NCBI GenBank assembly: GCA_035545855.1
Contig: DASZXK010000058.1
Location: 1 to 64,000, forward strand
Direction: 5' to 3'
Origin: DASZVB01 sp035545855
GTDB lineage: Bacteria; Myxococcota_A; Polyangia; Polyangiales; Polyangiaceae
DNA length: 64,000 nucleotides
Shown here piece by piece: positions 41,795-51,831 of the stretch (the stretch's first letter is position 1; each line of letters begins with the position of its first letter). The notes beneath the pieces were generated by a model. It searched no databases, was not told where the DNA came from, and saw nothing but the letters and a program-made list of their open reading frames with translations. The translations under genes and the position numbers were made by a program.

Positions 41795-43252
41795 TCAAAA
41801 CGGTGAGTCGATGTGGTTTTCCCACCCAGGCGACGCCCCCGGCGCGGAGCTCGTCCCGAACGCCGAAGCATCGTCGTCGAGCGCCGACGCGGTGCGGCGC
41901 GCCACGCTGACGCCGGGCCGGGACGCCGCAATTCGCGGGAACCGGGAAAGCGGCCGTCCGTCTTTTCCGGACAGGGTGAGCGCTTCCCCGCCATTCGAAA
42001 GCCCGTCCGTGCCGACTCGCGGCACGCGGAGAAGGAGCGTCCCCGCCGCGGGAGGGACGTCGTCCGGCGAATCGACGGCGTAGCCGTCCCCGACGACGAG
42101 CGCATATTCGCCGGGCGCCATCACCGCGCTCGGCAGGGTCGTCTCGCCGCCCCCGTCGGAGAGCGTGAAGCCGCCCACGTTCACCGGGGACGCGCCGTCG
42201 TTCTCCACCTCGACCCACTCCCCCGAGGGTTCCGGACCCGCCGGGTTCGCGAGCACCTCCGAGAGGATCAGGTGGGGGCGCGGCGGGGCGGTCCGGAACG
42301 ATTCGTCGAATGGCGTCTCGTTTCCCGCGAGATCCGTCACGGTGCCTCGTGCTCGTACGACCGTGTCCGCGGAGAGTCCGTCGAGCAGCGCGTGCTCGGT
42401 GCGGCTCGTCCGGACGATGCGCGGCGGAGCATCCGCCACCTGGACGATCCAGAACAGTGGATCTTCGGGGCCACGGAGCACGGCGCGATCGTCGTCGACG
42501 AGGAGACACCCGGGACCGAGCGAACGCTCCGGCGCGACGCAGGCGATCCCCTCCGTGGGCTCCGATGCCTGGGAGGGGAGCGGCGACGGATCCACCTGGA
42601 CGGCTTCGTGGACGGGCGGCGGCACGAGGGGCGGGCCGCCCGTGACGAGCATCCCTTCCAGTCGGAAGCAGCGATCGGCAAAGGTCTCCGCGCCGTCCGC
42701 CCCCGGGAGCGATGCGACGGGGACGTCTCCGGGGGATAGCCGGACCTCCCCGCGAGGAACGGCGATGCTCGCTTCGCTGCAGTAGACGGCGCGGCGCCCG
42801 CCCGCAGCGCCGCGCGGCGGCCAGACGCGTTCGGCGTACGGCGACTCGACCCGAGTCACGGTGGCGACCGCGAGGCGGGACCCGCCGAGCGCGGCGAGCG
42901 AGTAGACGGCGCCCGAGTCGAGCGGAGCGGAGGGCGCGACGATCGCGTCTTCGCCGTCCTCCGAGGGGAAGACTTCGGCCGTCACGCGACGCTCGGCGAG
43001 CGTGGACGGGAGATCCCCGGCGCGGATGCGGCCCAGGTAGTACGACCCGAGCTCCCCGGAGAAGAGGAGCAGGGACGCGGAGACTCCCGAAAACCCCTCG
43101 ACCCGGAAGCGCACGACCGGAGGAACGGCTTCGAGCGGCGCTTCCGGCTCGACCACCACGAGCGCGGCGGGGGGACGCTCGCGGGCCTCCGGCGCGCACC
43201 CGAGCGCGGCGCACGCAGAGACCCAGTGGAAGAGGCTCGCCTTCCGACGCAT
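41795..43252 (-). CDS. Lamin-tail-domain lipoprotein
   Basis: About 485 residues from the ATG at 43252 (MRRKASLFHWVSACAALGCAPEAR), with a lipobox-like AALGC. The middle is a large domain rich in beta strands and Pro, with FRVEGFSGVSASLLLFSGEL and several Cys. The C-terminal third contains a lamin-tail-like domain: LILSEVLANPAGPEPSGEWVEVENDGASPVNVGGFTLSDGGGETTLPSAVMAPGEYALVVG. It is surface- or periplasm-exposed; lamin-tail domains are thought to bind DNA or other partners at the cell surface. Exact role unknown. Confidence 0.8.
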   Translation of the reverse strand: MRRKASLFHWVSACAALGCAPEARERPPAALVVVEPEAPLEAVPPVVRFRVEGFSGVSASLLLFSGELGSYYLGRIRAGDLPSTLAERRVTAEVFPSEDGEDAIVAPSAPLDSGAVYSLAALGGSRLAVATVTRVESPYAERVWPPRGAAGGRRAVYCSEASIAVPRGEVRLSPGDVPVASLPGADGAETFADRCFRLEGMLVTGGPPLVPPPVHEAVQVDPSPLPSQASEPTEGIACVAPERSLGPGCLLVDDDRAVLRGPEDPLFWIVQVADAPPRIVRTSRTEHALLDGLSADTVVRARGTVTDLAGNETPFDESFRTAPPRPHLILSEVLANPAGPEPSGEWVEVENDGASPVNVGGFTLSDGGGETTLPSAVMAPGEYALVVGDGYAVDSPDDVPPAAGTLLLRVPRVGTDGLSNGGEALTLSGKDGRPLSRFPRIAASRPGVSVARRTASALDDDASAFGTSSAPGASPGWENHIDSPF

Positions 43253-43303
43253 CCCCCGGACTTCGGCGCGGGCCACGGCCGGGTTGCGTGTTACCGTCCC
43301 GCC

Positions 43304-43642
43304 GTGAGTCCGGCCGACATCAGGAAGCTCCGAGCGGAGCTCGACTGCTCCGTCGGGGAGCTCGCCGGGACGCTCGGCGTCGAGGTGAAGACGGTGCTCG
43401 CCTGGGAGTCGGGGGACCTCTTCCCGACGAAGAAACACGCCGACCGGCTGACCGCCATGGCCCGGGAAGGCGCTTCGGCGGTCGTCCGGAAAGCCCGGCC
43501 CTCGGCGCAACCGAAGCGCGGGCTCGCCGCGCTCTCCGAGCCCAGGCTCTGGGCGGTCGTCCGGAAACTCGCGGCGTACCCGGATTTCCTGACCGAGGTG
43601 GAACGGCTCGGCGAACGTTACGACGAACCGAAGGACGACTGA
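43304..43642 (+). CDS. Small XRE-like HTH protein
   Basis: About 112 residues from GTG at 43304. The N-terminal half, DIRKLRAELDCSVGELAGTLGVEVKTVLAWESGDLFPTKKHADRL, is a classic HTH of the XRE/Cro type, with recognition helix around VKTVLAWESG. The rest (LAAYPDFLTEVERLGERYDEPKDD) has no known motif. It ends 25 bases before the stop of scpB on the other strand. A transcription regulator of unknown target. Confidence 0.75.
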   Translation: MSPADIRKLRAELDCSVGELAGTLGVEVKTVLAWESGDLFPTKKHADRLTAMAREGASAVVRKARPSAQPKRGLAALSEPRLWAVVRKLAAYPDFLTEVERLGERYDEPKDD

Positions 43643-43666
43643 ACCGCGAGCGGCGCGACGCGACGC

Positions 43667-44691
<1,025 letters not shown>

Positions 44692-44695
<4 letters not shown>

Positions 44696-45576
44696 GACTC
44701 CGGGACCCCTTCCGGGATCGTCTCGCCCGGAGCTTCGTCCTGCACGGCGAGTTCGATGTGGATCATCGCGTACGGGCTTTCTTGGGTGATCTTCGTGAGG
44801 CGCAGGCGGGTCATCTCCAGGAGAGCGAGGAACGTGACGATGACGTCGGCGCGGGTACGCGCGGCGACGAAGAGATCGTCGAACGCGACGGAGGGCTTTT
44901 CCCTGAGGATGTCGGAGAGCTGATTGATGCGATCGGTGATGCTGATCCGCTCGAAATCGATCTGGTGATCCTTCGTCTGCTTGACGCGCTTCAGGATCGA
45001 CTCGAACGCCTCGAGCAGCTTGAAGAGACTCGTCGGCGCGAGCGGCGCGGGCCCCTCGGGCACGGCCTCCGCGGAGCCGCGCCCGAACACGTCCCGCCCG
45101 GTGACCGAACGCCCTCCGAGCTGCTCGGCGGCGAGCTTGTACTTCTGGTACTCGAGCAGCCGCCGGACGAGATCCGCGCGCGGATCTTCCTCTTCTTCCG
45201 GCAGCCCGTCCTGATCCTCCGGAGGCTTCGGGAGGAGCATCTTGGACTTGATGTGGGCCAGCGTCGCCGCCATCACGAGGTATTCGCTCGCGAGGTCGAT
45301 GTTGATCTCCTCCATCAGGAGGATGAACTCGACGTACTTCTCGGTGACGAAGCCGATCGGGATGTTCAGGATGTCGAGCTCGTGCTTCTGGATGAGATGA
45401 AGCAGGAGATCGAGCGGCCCCTCGAACTCGGGGAGCGCGACGCGGTAGGACGGTCCCCGCGCGGCATCCGCTGCGACCTCGGGGTGCTCCGCCGCCGGGC
45501 CACGCGCCTTCGCGAGCCCCGGCCCTCCCGCGGGGTCGGCGGACGGCTCCGCGGGCGGCGCCTCTTCGTCGCTCAC
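44692..45576 (-). CDS. scpA: Segregation and condensation protein A
   Basis: A 294-residue ScpA/kleisin: YRVALPEFEGPLDLLLHLIQKHELDILNIPIGFVTEKYVEFI (N-terminal SMC-neck contact), ASEYLVMAATLAHIKSKMLLP, and the winged-helix end VTFLALLEMTRLRLTKITQESPY. ScpA bridges the SMC heads. An N-terminal extension of about 45 residues rich in Ala/Pro/Glu precedes the domain. It overlaps scpB downstream and the protease gene upstream (both four bases), so site-2 protease, scpA and scpB are co-translated. Confidence 0.94.
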
Positions 45577-46256
45577 AGGAGCCCCTCCGGCACCCCGAAC
45601 AAGGTCGCGAGCCCCGAGTGGATGAGCCCGACGGGGAGGAAGAGCACGTCTCTCAGCGGCCGGACGCTCAGGATCCCCATGAGGATGAGGAAGGAGAACG
45701 GCGCGATCGCCTCCTGGAAGGAGTCCAGGCTGCGGGGGAGCAAGCGGGACCCGTCCAGCGGGGGGATGGGGATGAAGTTCAGGACGCAGAGGCCGACGTT
45801 CAGCGTCACCATCGAGTGGAGGAAGACGGCGAGCGCGCTCGCGGTGCCCGCGTGCGCCGCGAACGCCATCGGGCTCCTGAGGAGCCAGACGACCAGCCCC
45901 ATCGAGACGGTCGCGAGGAGGAGATTCGAGAGGGGCCCCGCGGCCGCGACGAGCCGGTGGCCGTTTCGCATGGAGATCTTCCGCGTGTAGTTGCCGGGGT
46001 TCGTCTCGACCGGGCGCGCCCAGGCGAGGAACGGCACTCCGCCTGCGACGACCGAGATCATCGGGATCAAGAACGTGCCGATGGGGTCGTAGTGGGCGAG
46101 CGGTGAGAGCGTCAGCCGGCCCTGGCGGCGCGGCGTGTCGTCCCCGAGGCGATCGGCGACGAGGGCGTGGGCGAACTCGTGCACGGTGAGCGACAGGAGC
46201 GTCGTCACCAGGTAGAGAACGAGGAAGCGTCCTTGCTCGGCGAGCCGGCCATCCAC
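45573..46256 (-). CDS. Site-2 protease family (M50) membrane metalloprotease
   Basis: About 227 residues if it starts at GTG 46256; the frame is open to GTG 46388, which would add 44 basic residues. The zinc motif HEFAHA is in the first TM region (LLSLTVHEFAHALVADRLGD). The second motif FIPIPPLDGSRLLP supplies the third zinc ligand Asp. About five transmembrane helices are present. Such short M50 enzymes often precede scpA. The substrate is unknown. The start is uncertain because no good Shine-Dalgarno is seen for either codon. Confidence 0.85.
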   Translation of the reverse strand: MDGRLAEQGRFLVLYLVTTLLSLTVHEFAHALVADRLGDDTPRRQGRLTLSPLAHYDPIGTFLIPMISVVAGGVPFLAWARPVETNPGNYTRKISMRNGHRLVAAAGPLSNLLLATVSMGLVVWLLRSPMAFAAHAGTASALAVFLHSMVTLNVGLCVLNFIPIPPLDGSRLLPRSLDSFQEAIAPFSFLILMGILSVRPLRDVLFLPVGLIHSGLATLFGVPEGLL

Positions 46257-46434
46257 GGGGCGGAGCCTAGTGAGCTCGCAGAGACGGCGCAATCGCGACT
46301 CGCGCGCCGCCGGGGGACGGGGCGGCTCGCCCTGCCGCAGCCCTCTGCCCGAATTTCCGCGGACAAGGCGCTTTTTGCTCGCCGCCACGATGCGCGGAAA
46401 ATCCGCGCCGGGGACGGTGCTATCGTGGATTTCG

Positions 46435-47556
46435 ATGGCAGAGGCGCGACGGGTGTGCCCGACGTGCGGCGCCGCGTACGGCGGCGAAGCGCTCTTCTGC
46501 CCGGCGGACGGCGCACCGCTCGGCGCGCGGAAGCCGGATGGTCAGGACGCGTACGTCGGCGTGGAGCTTCCGGGAAGCATTCGCCTCGAACGACTCGTCG
46601 GGATCGGCTCGATGGGGCGAGTGTACCGCGCGTCCCAGCGGGGCCTCGACCGCGCCGTCGCCGTCAAGATCCTCCACAAGGAACACTGCCGGAACGAGAC
46701 GCTCGTCGCACGCTTCCACCGCGAGGCCCGCGTCGCCGCGTCGCTCCTCCACCCGCACGTCATCGACGTGCACGCCGTGGGCGAGCTCCCCGGCGGGGAG
46801 CCGTACATCGTCACGGAGTTCCTGGACGGGCTCTCGCTCCGGTCTGCCCTCGTCGCGAACGGGGGGAAGATCGCCGAGGCGCGCGCGATCCACGTCGCGC
46901 TCCAGGTGAGCGACGCGCTCGGAGAGGCGCACGTCCGGGGCGTCGTCCACCGCGACATGAAGCCGGAGAACGTCATGCTGGTCCGCTGCGGCGCGGATCC
47001 CGAGTTCGCCAAGGTGCTCGACTTCGGCGTCGCGCGCGTCGGAGACGCAGACAGCTCCGTCGCGACCCACGCGGGCGCGATCCTCGGGACGGCCACGTAC
47101 GCCTGCCCGGAGAGCGCGCGGGGGGATCGAGTCGGTCCCCCGGGGGACGTGTACTCGCTCGCCGTGGTGCTCTTCGAGTGCCTCGCCGGTGAGCCCCCGT
47201 TCCGGGGCGCGGGGCCCGTCGACGTGCTGATCCAGCACGCGCAGACGCCGGCCCCCGACGTCCGCTCGGTCCCGGCGGGGTCGCGGGTCCCTGCCTCGCT
47301 CGCGCACCTCCTCGCGCAGAACCTGTCCAAGAACCCGAGCGACCGCGCCCCCGACGCACGCGTGTTCGGTCGGGCGCTCGCCGTCGCCGCGACCGAAGCC
47401 GGGCTCGACGGGCCTCGCCTCGCGGGCGGAACGACGCTCCTCGGCGCCCTCGGCGAAGCCGAGACGCCGGAAAGGCAGGACGCGAGTCCCGTCACGGCTT
47501 CCATGCCGCGGAGCACCCTCCGAAACCTCGGCGCGACGGGAGGGAGGCCCACGTGA
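46435..47556 (+). CDS. Hanks-type Ser/Thr kinase with N-terminal zinc-ribbon-like motif
   Basis: A 373-residue protein. It opens with CPTCGAAYGGEALFCPADG (C8, C11, C22 and an Asp in place of the fourth Cys), a zinc-ribbon-like head. The kinase domain (about 45-310) has GIGSMGRVYRA, AVKILHKEH, VVHRDMKPENVML, DFGVARVG and GTATYACPE; catalytic residues are complete. No transmembrane segment is evident, so it is probably cytoplasmic. Its stop overlaps the start of the next gene (GTGA). Start ATG at 46435; the preceding gap to the protease gene is short and has no clear promoter. Confidence 0.92.
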   Translation: MAEARRVCPTCGAAYGGEALFCPADGAPLGARKPDGQDAYVGVELPGSIRLERLVGIGSMGRVYRASQRGLDRAVAVKILHKEHCRNETLVARFHREARVAASLLHPHVIDVHAVGELPGGEPYIVTEFLDGLSLRSALVANGGKIAEARAIHVALQVSDALGEAHVRGVVHRDMKPENVMLVRCGADPEFAKVLDFGVARVGDADSSVATHAGAILGTATYACPESARGDRVGPPGDVYSLAVVLFECLAGEPPFRGAGPVDVLIQHAQTPAPDVRSVPAGSRVPASLAHLLAQNLSKNPSDRAPDARVFGRALAVAATEAGLDGPRLAGGTTLLGALGEAETPERQDASPVTASMPRSTLRNLGATGGRPT

Positions 47557-48272
47557 AGCCCGCGGTCGCCGCAGGCGCCATGCTCGCGCTCTCGGTCGTC
47601 GCTCCGCCGGCGCGCGCGGCGGACTCTCCCTCGGCGCCTCTCGTCCGGGACGAATCGCACGCGACGCTCGGCATGGCGGAGCTCGGGGTCGGGCTCCTCA
47701 CGCTACCGGGCGCCGAGGTCTGCAACGCGCAGCAGGCGGGGTGCGAAAAGGGAGACACGAGCCTCGCGCTCTCCGCCTGGCCGCTGTTCCGGAGAGGCAA
47801 CTTCGCGGCGGGCGCGGGCGTCATGATGGGGATCACGTCCAGCACGGACGCGCCGCGAAACGACCCGCCGGACATCCAGCGCGATCACACGAGGCGCTAC
47901 TTCACGGTCGAGGTGACGGCCCGGTACTACGTCCCGTTCGGCGCGCGCGTGGAGGGCTGGGGCGGCGTCACGACGGGCCTCGGCGTCGTGAACGACTCCT
48001 TCCAGTCGCGGAACGGCGTGACCGACGAAGCGATCATCGGGCCGCGCGGCGTGACGCTCCTCACGGAGGGGTACACCATCGGGCTCGGCGTCGGCATGGC
48101 GTACGCCGTCGCGAAGAACTGGCGAGTCGGCGGAAGCGTTCGCCTTTCGAACTGGTTCTTGCCGAAGACGCCTCTCGAGGACCCGCTCGGTGATCAGGCC
48201 TCGCTCCGGGGACGGGTCACCACCTTCGACTTCGGGCTCACGCTCGCCTACCGGACACGGCTGGTGTTCTGA
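47553..48272 (+). CDS. Outer-membrane beta-barrel protein, unknown function
   Basis: A 239-residue protein with a signal peptide (AVAAGAMLALSVVAPPARAA, cut near residue 23). The mature part is a run of amphipathic strands (YFTVEVTARYYVPFG, VEGWGGVTTGLGVVN, YTIGLGVGMAYAV, WRVGGSVRLSNWF), ending DFGLTLAYRTRLVF with the C-terminal Phe favoured by the Bam machine. It is coupled to the upstream kinase gene by a GTGA overlap. Function not recognised. Confidence 0.75.
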   Translation: MKPAVAAGAMLALSVVAPPARAADSPSAPLVRDESHATLGMAELGVGLLTLPGAEVCNAQQAGCEKGDTSLALSAWPLFRRGNFAAGAGVMMGITSSTDAPRNDPPDIQRDHTRRYFTVEVTARYYVPFGARVEGWGGVTTGLGVVNDSFQSRNGVTDEAIIGPRGVTLLTEGYTIGLGVGMAYAVAKNWRVGGSVRLSNWFLPKTPLEDPLGDQASLRGRVTTFDFGLTLAYRTRLVF

Positions 48273-48274
48273 AG

Positions 48275-49987
48275 ATGCGCCTCGCCGACCTCCGCGAGCG
48301 CCTCGGGCGAGCGCGGAACCCCGACGTCCTCGTCACCGTCCTCACGGCGCTCCTCGCCGTCGGGCCCTACGCGCTCGATCTCTTCCGGCGCGACGTGACC
48401 CGGCGCGTGTTCGCTTTCGCCGCTTCGGACACGTTCTACTACCTGACGGTCGCGCGGAACGCCGCCGGAACGGGACGTCTCTCCTTCGACGGCGAACGCC
48501 TGACGAACGGGTTCCATCCCCTCTGGCAGCTCCTCCTCTGCATCCCGGCGTTCGCCGTGCGGCTCGCGAAGGCGGACGACGCCTGGATTCTCGTCTGGGC
48601 GATCGCCCTCGGCGTCGTGCTGGTCGGCCTCGCGACGGTGTCCCTCGCGCTCGCGTTCCGTCGTGGGGACGAGCCGCTCTCGCCCCTCTTCGCGGCGCTC
48701 CCCGCCGGGATCGCGACCGCGGTGCAGTTCCCGCTGATGCACCACCTCTACCGGACGAGCGGGCGCCTCTCGATGAGTCTCTACGGGGCCGTGAACGGCA
48801 TGGAGACGAGCCTCGTCCTCGCGGCGTACGGCCTCGTCGCGCTCGGCTACCTGAGTCCGGGACGGACGCGCCGGGACGGACTCCTCCTCGGCGGCGCGCT
48901 CGCCGCCCTCGCGCTCGCCCGGCTCGATCACGCGGCGATCGCGGTCACGATCGCGGCGAGCCTGTTCCTCGATCGCGACCACCGGGACTTCGCCCGATCC
49001 GCGAGCCTGGTGCTCGGCGCGGCGCTCGCGCTCTACGTGGTTCAGAACCGGCTGCTCTTCGGCGCGGCGCTCCCGGTGAGCGGCACCATCAAGTCGACGT
49101 TCCCCGGCCTCGCGACGGACACGCAGGGCCTCGTCCGCACGTTCTTCACGACTCCGAAGAAGCTACCCCCCGGTCAGGGCCACCGCGCGCTCGCGCTCCT
49201 CCTGCCGGGCGCGTTCGCGCTCGGGACGATCGGGGTCGTCGCCTCGGGAGCGCTCCGGCGAGCGCACTCGGGCGGTCCGGGTCCATCCCGGACGAGCCTC
49301 TTTCTCGCGTGCACCGCCGTCGGAACGCTCGGGATCGTCCTCTACGATTTCTGCTTCGTCCCGAAGATGAACCAGGGGCACTGGTATTTCCCGGTGCCGA
49401 ACCTGCTCGCGTCGCTCGCCGTCGTGGAGGGGACGCGCGGGTGGCTCAACCGTCCCAAGGGTACCCTGGGGGCGACGCTGCGCGCGCTCGTGCTCGCGGG
49501 CGCCGCGGCTTCGTCGCTCGCCGTTCTCGTCGCGAGCCGCCCGGCGGAGGGCGACATCGGTTACGGCGCCTTCTACTTCGACGAGGCGCCGAGGGTCCGC
49601 GCTTTCTACGCGGGGAAGGCCCCGAAGATGGTCGAGTTCGACGACGGGATCCTGTCGTTCACGACGCGGATCCCCTCGCTCTCCGGCACGGGGCTCACCG
49701 TGGACGCCGCCGCCGTTCCCTTCGCCGGCAAGGGCAGGAACGCCGGCTTCGGCCAGAGCCGCCTGCTCGATCTCGGGCTCTCCCGCGGGTACGACCGCTT
49801 CGCGACCTTCGCCTACGCCCACGAGCACGTGCGAGCGAACGCGACGGATCGCGAGCTCCGGCGCGCGTACCCGTTCCTCCTCGGCAAGAACGCCGCCGGC
49901 TGCACGCTCGCGGTCGACTACTACTCGCCCCGGGGGACGCTCGTCATCGTCCGCGTGGACTGCCCGCACGGAACGCCCCGCCTCTAG
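48275..49987 (+). CDS. GT-C-like multi-pass membrane protein
   Basis: A 570-residue protein with about 10-11 transmembrane helices. The first periplasmic loop contains the SDTFYYLTVARNAAGTGRLSFDG block and TNGFHPLWQLLLC, typical of GT-C-type membrane glycosyltransferase-like proteins (D-x-[FY]-[FY] and N-G-F-H-P motifs). A soluble C-terminal part (about 430-570) follows. It is probably a glycan or lipid-linked sugar transferase; donor unknown. ATG at 48275, two bases after the previous stop. Confidence 0.7.
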   Translation: MRLADLRERLGRARNPDVLVTVLTALLAVGPYALDLFRRDVTRRVFAFAASDTFYYLTVARNAAGTGRLSFDGERLTNGFHPLWQLLLCIPAFAVRLAKADDAWILVWAIALGVVLVGLATVSLALAFRRGDEPLSPLFAALPAGIATAVQFPLMHHLYRTSGRLSMSLYGAVNGMETSLVLAAYGLVALGYLSPGRTRRDGLLLGGALAALALARLDHAAIAVTIAASLFLDRDHRDFARSASLVLGAALALYVVQNRLLFGAALPVSGTIKSTFPGLATDTQGLVRTFFTTPKKLPPGQGHRALALLLPGAFALGTIGVVASGALRRAHSGGPGPSRTSLFLACTAVGTLGIVLYDFCFVPKMNQGHWYFPVPNLLASLAVVEGTRGWLNRPKGTLGATLRALVLAGAAASSLAVLVASRPAEGDIGYGAFYFDEAPRVRAFYAGKAPKMVEFDDGILSFTTRIPSLSGTGLTVDAAAVPFAGKGRNAGFGQSRLLDLGLSRGYDRFATFAYAHEHVRANATDRELRRAYPFLLGKNAAGCTLAVDYYSPRGTLVIVRVDCPHGTPRL

Positions 49988-49990
49988 CGG

Positions 49991-50641
49991 TCAGGCGACG
50001 AGGGCGGAGAGCGCGACGAGGATGCGCTCGAAGAGCGCCGCGACGAAGACCAGGACGAGCGCGCTCCGGAGCGGCACCGAGGCGCTCCCGAGGCGCCCCG
50101 GGCCGAGCTCGCGCTCCGCGAGCGACAGCGCGACGTCCGATGCGGCTCCCACGACGAGCACGGGCGCGCCGATGCTCGCCCCGATCGTGATCCCCGCGGT
50201 CACGCCGCGGACGGCCGAGAGCAGCGGCGCGGCCGTCGGACCCGTCGCCAGGGTGAGCCGCTCCGCGACGAGCACGGCGCCGCCGTTCTGGAGAAAGAGC
50301 GCTGCAGCGGCGAGCCCGAGGAGCGTCGCGAGCGGCCCCTCGGCGGGAGAGCGGCGGACCCCGACGGCCACGTCCATCACTCCCCCGGCGACGAGCGCCG
50401 CCCAGACGACGGTCGCCGCGACGATCGCGACGGGGACGCCGTGGAGGAACTCCGTCAGGAGCACGACCGGGAAGGACGCGGTCACGGGAGGCGACGACAC
50501 GGTCGGAGCCACGCAGACGGCGAGCCCGAGCCCGAGCGCCGCGCGGAGCGGAACGGGGAGGAGGCGCGCGCCGAACGCCGGGACGAGCAGCGCGGTCGGC
50601 AGCGTGCGCGCCCAGGCGACGCCCCAGGCGCCGAGATCCAC
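49991..50641 (-). CDS. FliR/SctT-like export-gate membrane protein, orphan
   Basis: About 216 residues from GTG at 50641; other GTG starts at 50677 and 50695 are possible. The layout matches FliR/SctT: WARTLPTALLVPAFGARLLPVPLRAALGLGLAVCVAPTV, then LLTEFLHGVPVAIVAATVVWAALVAGGVMDVAVG, ATLLGLAAAALFLQNGG and a final hydrophobic stretch ending LVLVFVAALFERILVALSALV. FliR/SctT forms part of the type III export gate with FliP/FliQ. No other flagellar or injectisome gene is in the window, and the family's conserved polar positions are weak, so confidence is moderate. Confidence 0.6.
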   Translation of the reverse strand: MDLGAWGVAWARTLPTALLVPAFGARLLPVPLRAALGLGLAVCVAPTVSSPPVTASFPVVLLTEFLHGVPVAIVAATVVWAALVAGGVMDVAVGVRRSPAEGPLATLLGLAAAALFLQNGGAVLVAERLTLATGPTAAPLLSAVRGVTAGITIGASIGAPVLVVGAASDVALSLAERELGPGRLGSASVPLRSALVLVFVAALFERILVALSALVA

Positions 50642-50776
50642 CCCGGATGCCCTCGCTTCCCCGAGGATCCCTTCCACGATCCCAACGGCCGCCACGTGAG
50701 GGCGGAGGGTCGCACGACCGCTTCGCGTTGACGAGCGCCTTTCCGCCCGGTAATCGGGCGCCCGGGAGTAACCACG

Positions 50777-51613
50777 ATGAGCCTCGGTCCGTCCATCGTC
50801 GGCCTGGAATCGGCCGCGCACGAGCTCGCCTACGACTGGAAGACCACGGTGCTCTATGCGCTCGGCATCGGCGCGAAGCGGGACGAGCTCGACTACCTCT
50901 ACGAAGGTCGCGGCCCGAAGGTCTTCCCGACGTTCGCGGTCGTGCCGACGTACGCCCCCATCATCGAGCTCCTCGGAAAGACCGGCGGGGACGTGCGAGC
51001 GATGGTCCACGGCTCGCAGACGATCACGCTCGAACGACCGATTCCTCCCTCGGGCACCTTCGTGACCCGGGCGCGCGTGTCGGGCGTCTACGACATGAAG
51101 CGGCTCGCGCAGGTCGTCTGCAGCACCGAGAGCCGCATCGCCGGGGAGCTCGTCTGCACGAGCGAGTGGATGCTCCTCTTCCGCAACGAAGGCGGCTTCG
51201 GCGGCCCGCGTCCGCCGAAGGCCGAGGTGCCGAAGGTGGAGGGCGATCCGCCGCCCGCGTTCCGGTGCACGGAGACCGTCTCCCCGGAGCAGGCGCTCCT
51301 CTACCGGCTCTCGGGGGATCCGAACCCGCTCCACGCCGATCCCGAGTTCGCGCGCGCGGTCGGGTTCGAGCAGGGGCCCATCCTCCACGGCCTCGCGACG
51401 TACGGGTTCATCGCCCGCGCGATCGTGAAGCATGCCCTCGGGGGGGACGGCTCGCGCCTCCGCTCCTTCGGCGCGGCGTTCAAGAAGCCGGTGTGGCCCG
51501 GCGAAACGCTGGAGACGGTCGGGCACCTCGTGGGCTCGAACGTCGTCGCGAAAGCGTACGCCGGCGGCCGCGAAGATCCCGTCGTGTCGAATTGCTACGC
51601 GACCTTCGTTTGA
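50777..51613 (+). CDS. MaoC-like (hydratase-2) enoyl-CoA hydratase
   Basis: A 278-residue protein with two hotdog halves. The C-terminal half has the hydratase-2 motif YRLSGDPNPLHADPEFARAVGFEQGPILHGLATYGF, whose Asp and His are the catalytic pair. The N-terminal half (FPTFAVVPTYAPIIELLG) is a degenerate hotdog, as in eukaryotic and actinobacterial type-2 hydratases. It hydrates trans-2-enoyl-CoA to (R)-3-hydroxyacyl-CoA, in fatty-acid or polyhydroxyalkanoate metabolism. ATG at 50777. Confidence 0.9.
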   Translation: MSLGPSIVGLESAAHELAYDWKTTVLYALGIGAKRDELDYLYEGRGPKVFPTFAVVPTYAPIIELLGKTGGDVRAMVHGSQTITLERPIPPSGTFVTRARVSGVYDMKRLAQVVCSTESRIAGELVCTSEWMLLFRNEGGFGGPRPPKAEVPKVEGDPPPAFRCTETVSPEQALLYRLSGDPNPLHADPEFARAVGFEQGPILHGLATYGFIARAIVKHALGGDGSRLRSFGAAFKKPVWPGETLETVGHLVGSNVVAKAYAGGREDPVVSNCYATFV

Positions 51614-51627
51614 CTAGGGTCCGGGCC

Positions 51628-51810
51628 ATGTCCGAGTCCCCGACCCCGCCGAACGACGACGAGTACGCCTGGGCGCCGTGGGCGGTGCTCGTCGGGCTCG
51701 TGCTCTTCGGCCTCCTCGGCTACTTCGGCGTGCTCTCGCCCAAGCGCGGTGGCCCCACGGCCGCCGACGTGCCCGTCGAGATCCCGTCGGCTCTGCCCGC
51801 GAAGAAGTGA
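51628..51810 (+). CDS. Small single-pass membrane protein
   Basis: A 60-residue protein from ATG 51628: acidic N-terminus (MSESPTPPNDDEYAW), one transmembrane segment (APWAVLVGLVLFGLLGYFGVL) and a short Pro/Lys tail. It follows the hydratase gene by 14 bases and probably shares its transcript. No family is recognised. Confidence 0.6.
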   Translation: MSESPTPPNDDEYAWAPWAVLVGLVLFGLLGYFGVLSPKRGGPTAADVPVEIPSALPAKK

Positions 51811-51831
51811 GCGTCCGGGCGCGAACCGCGC

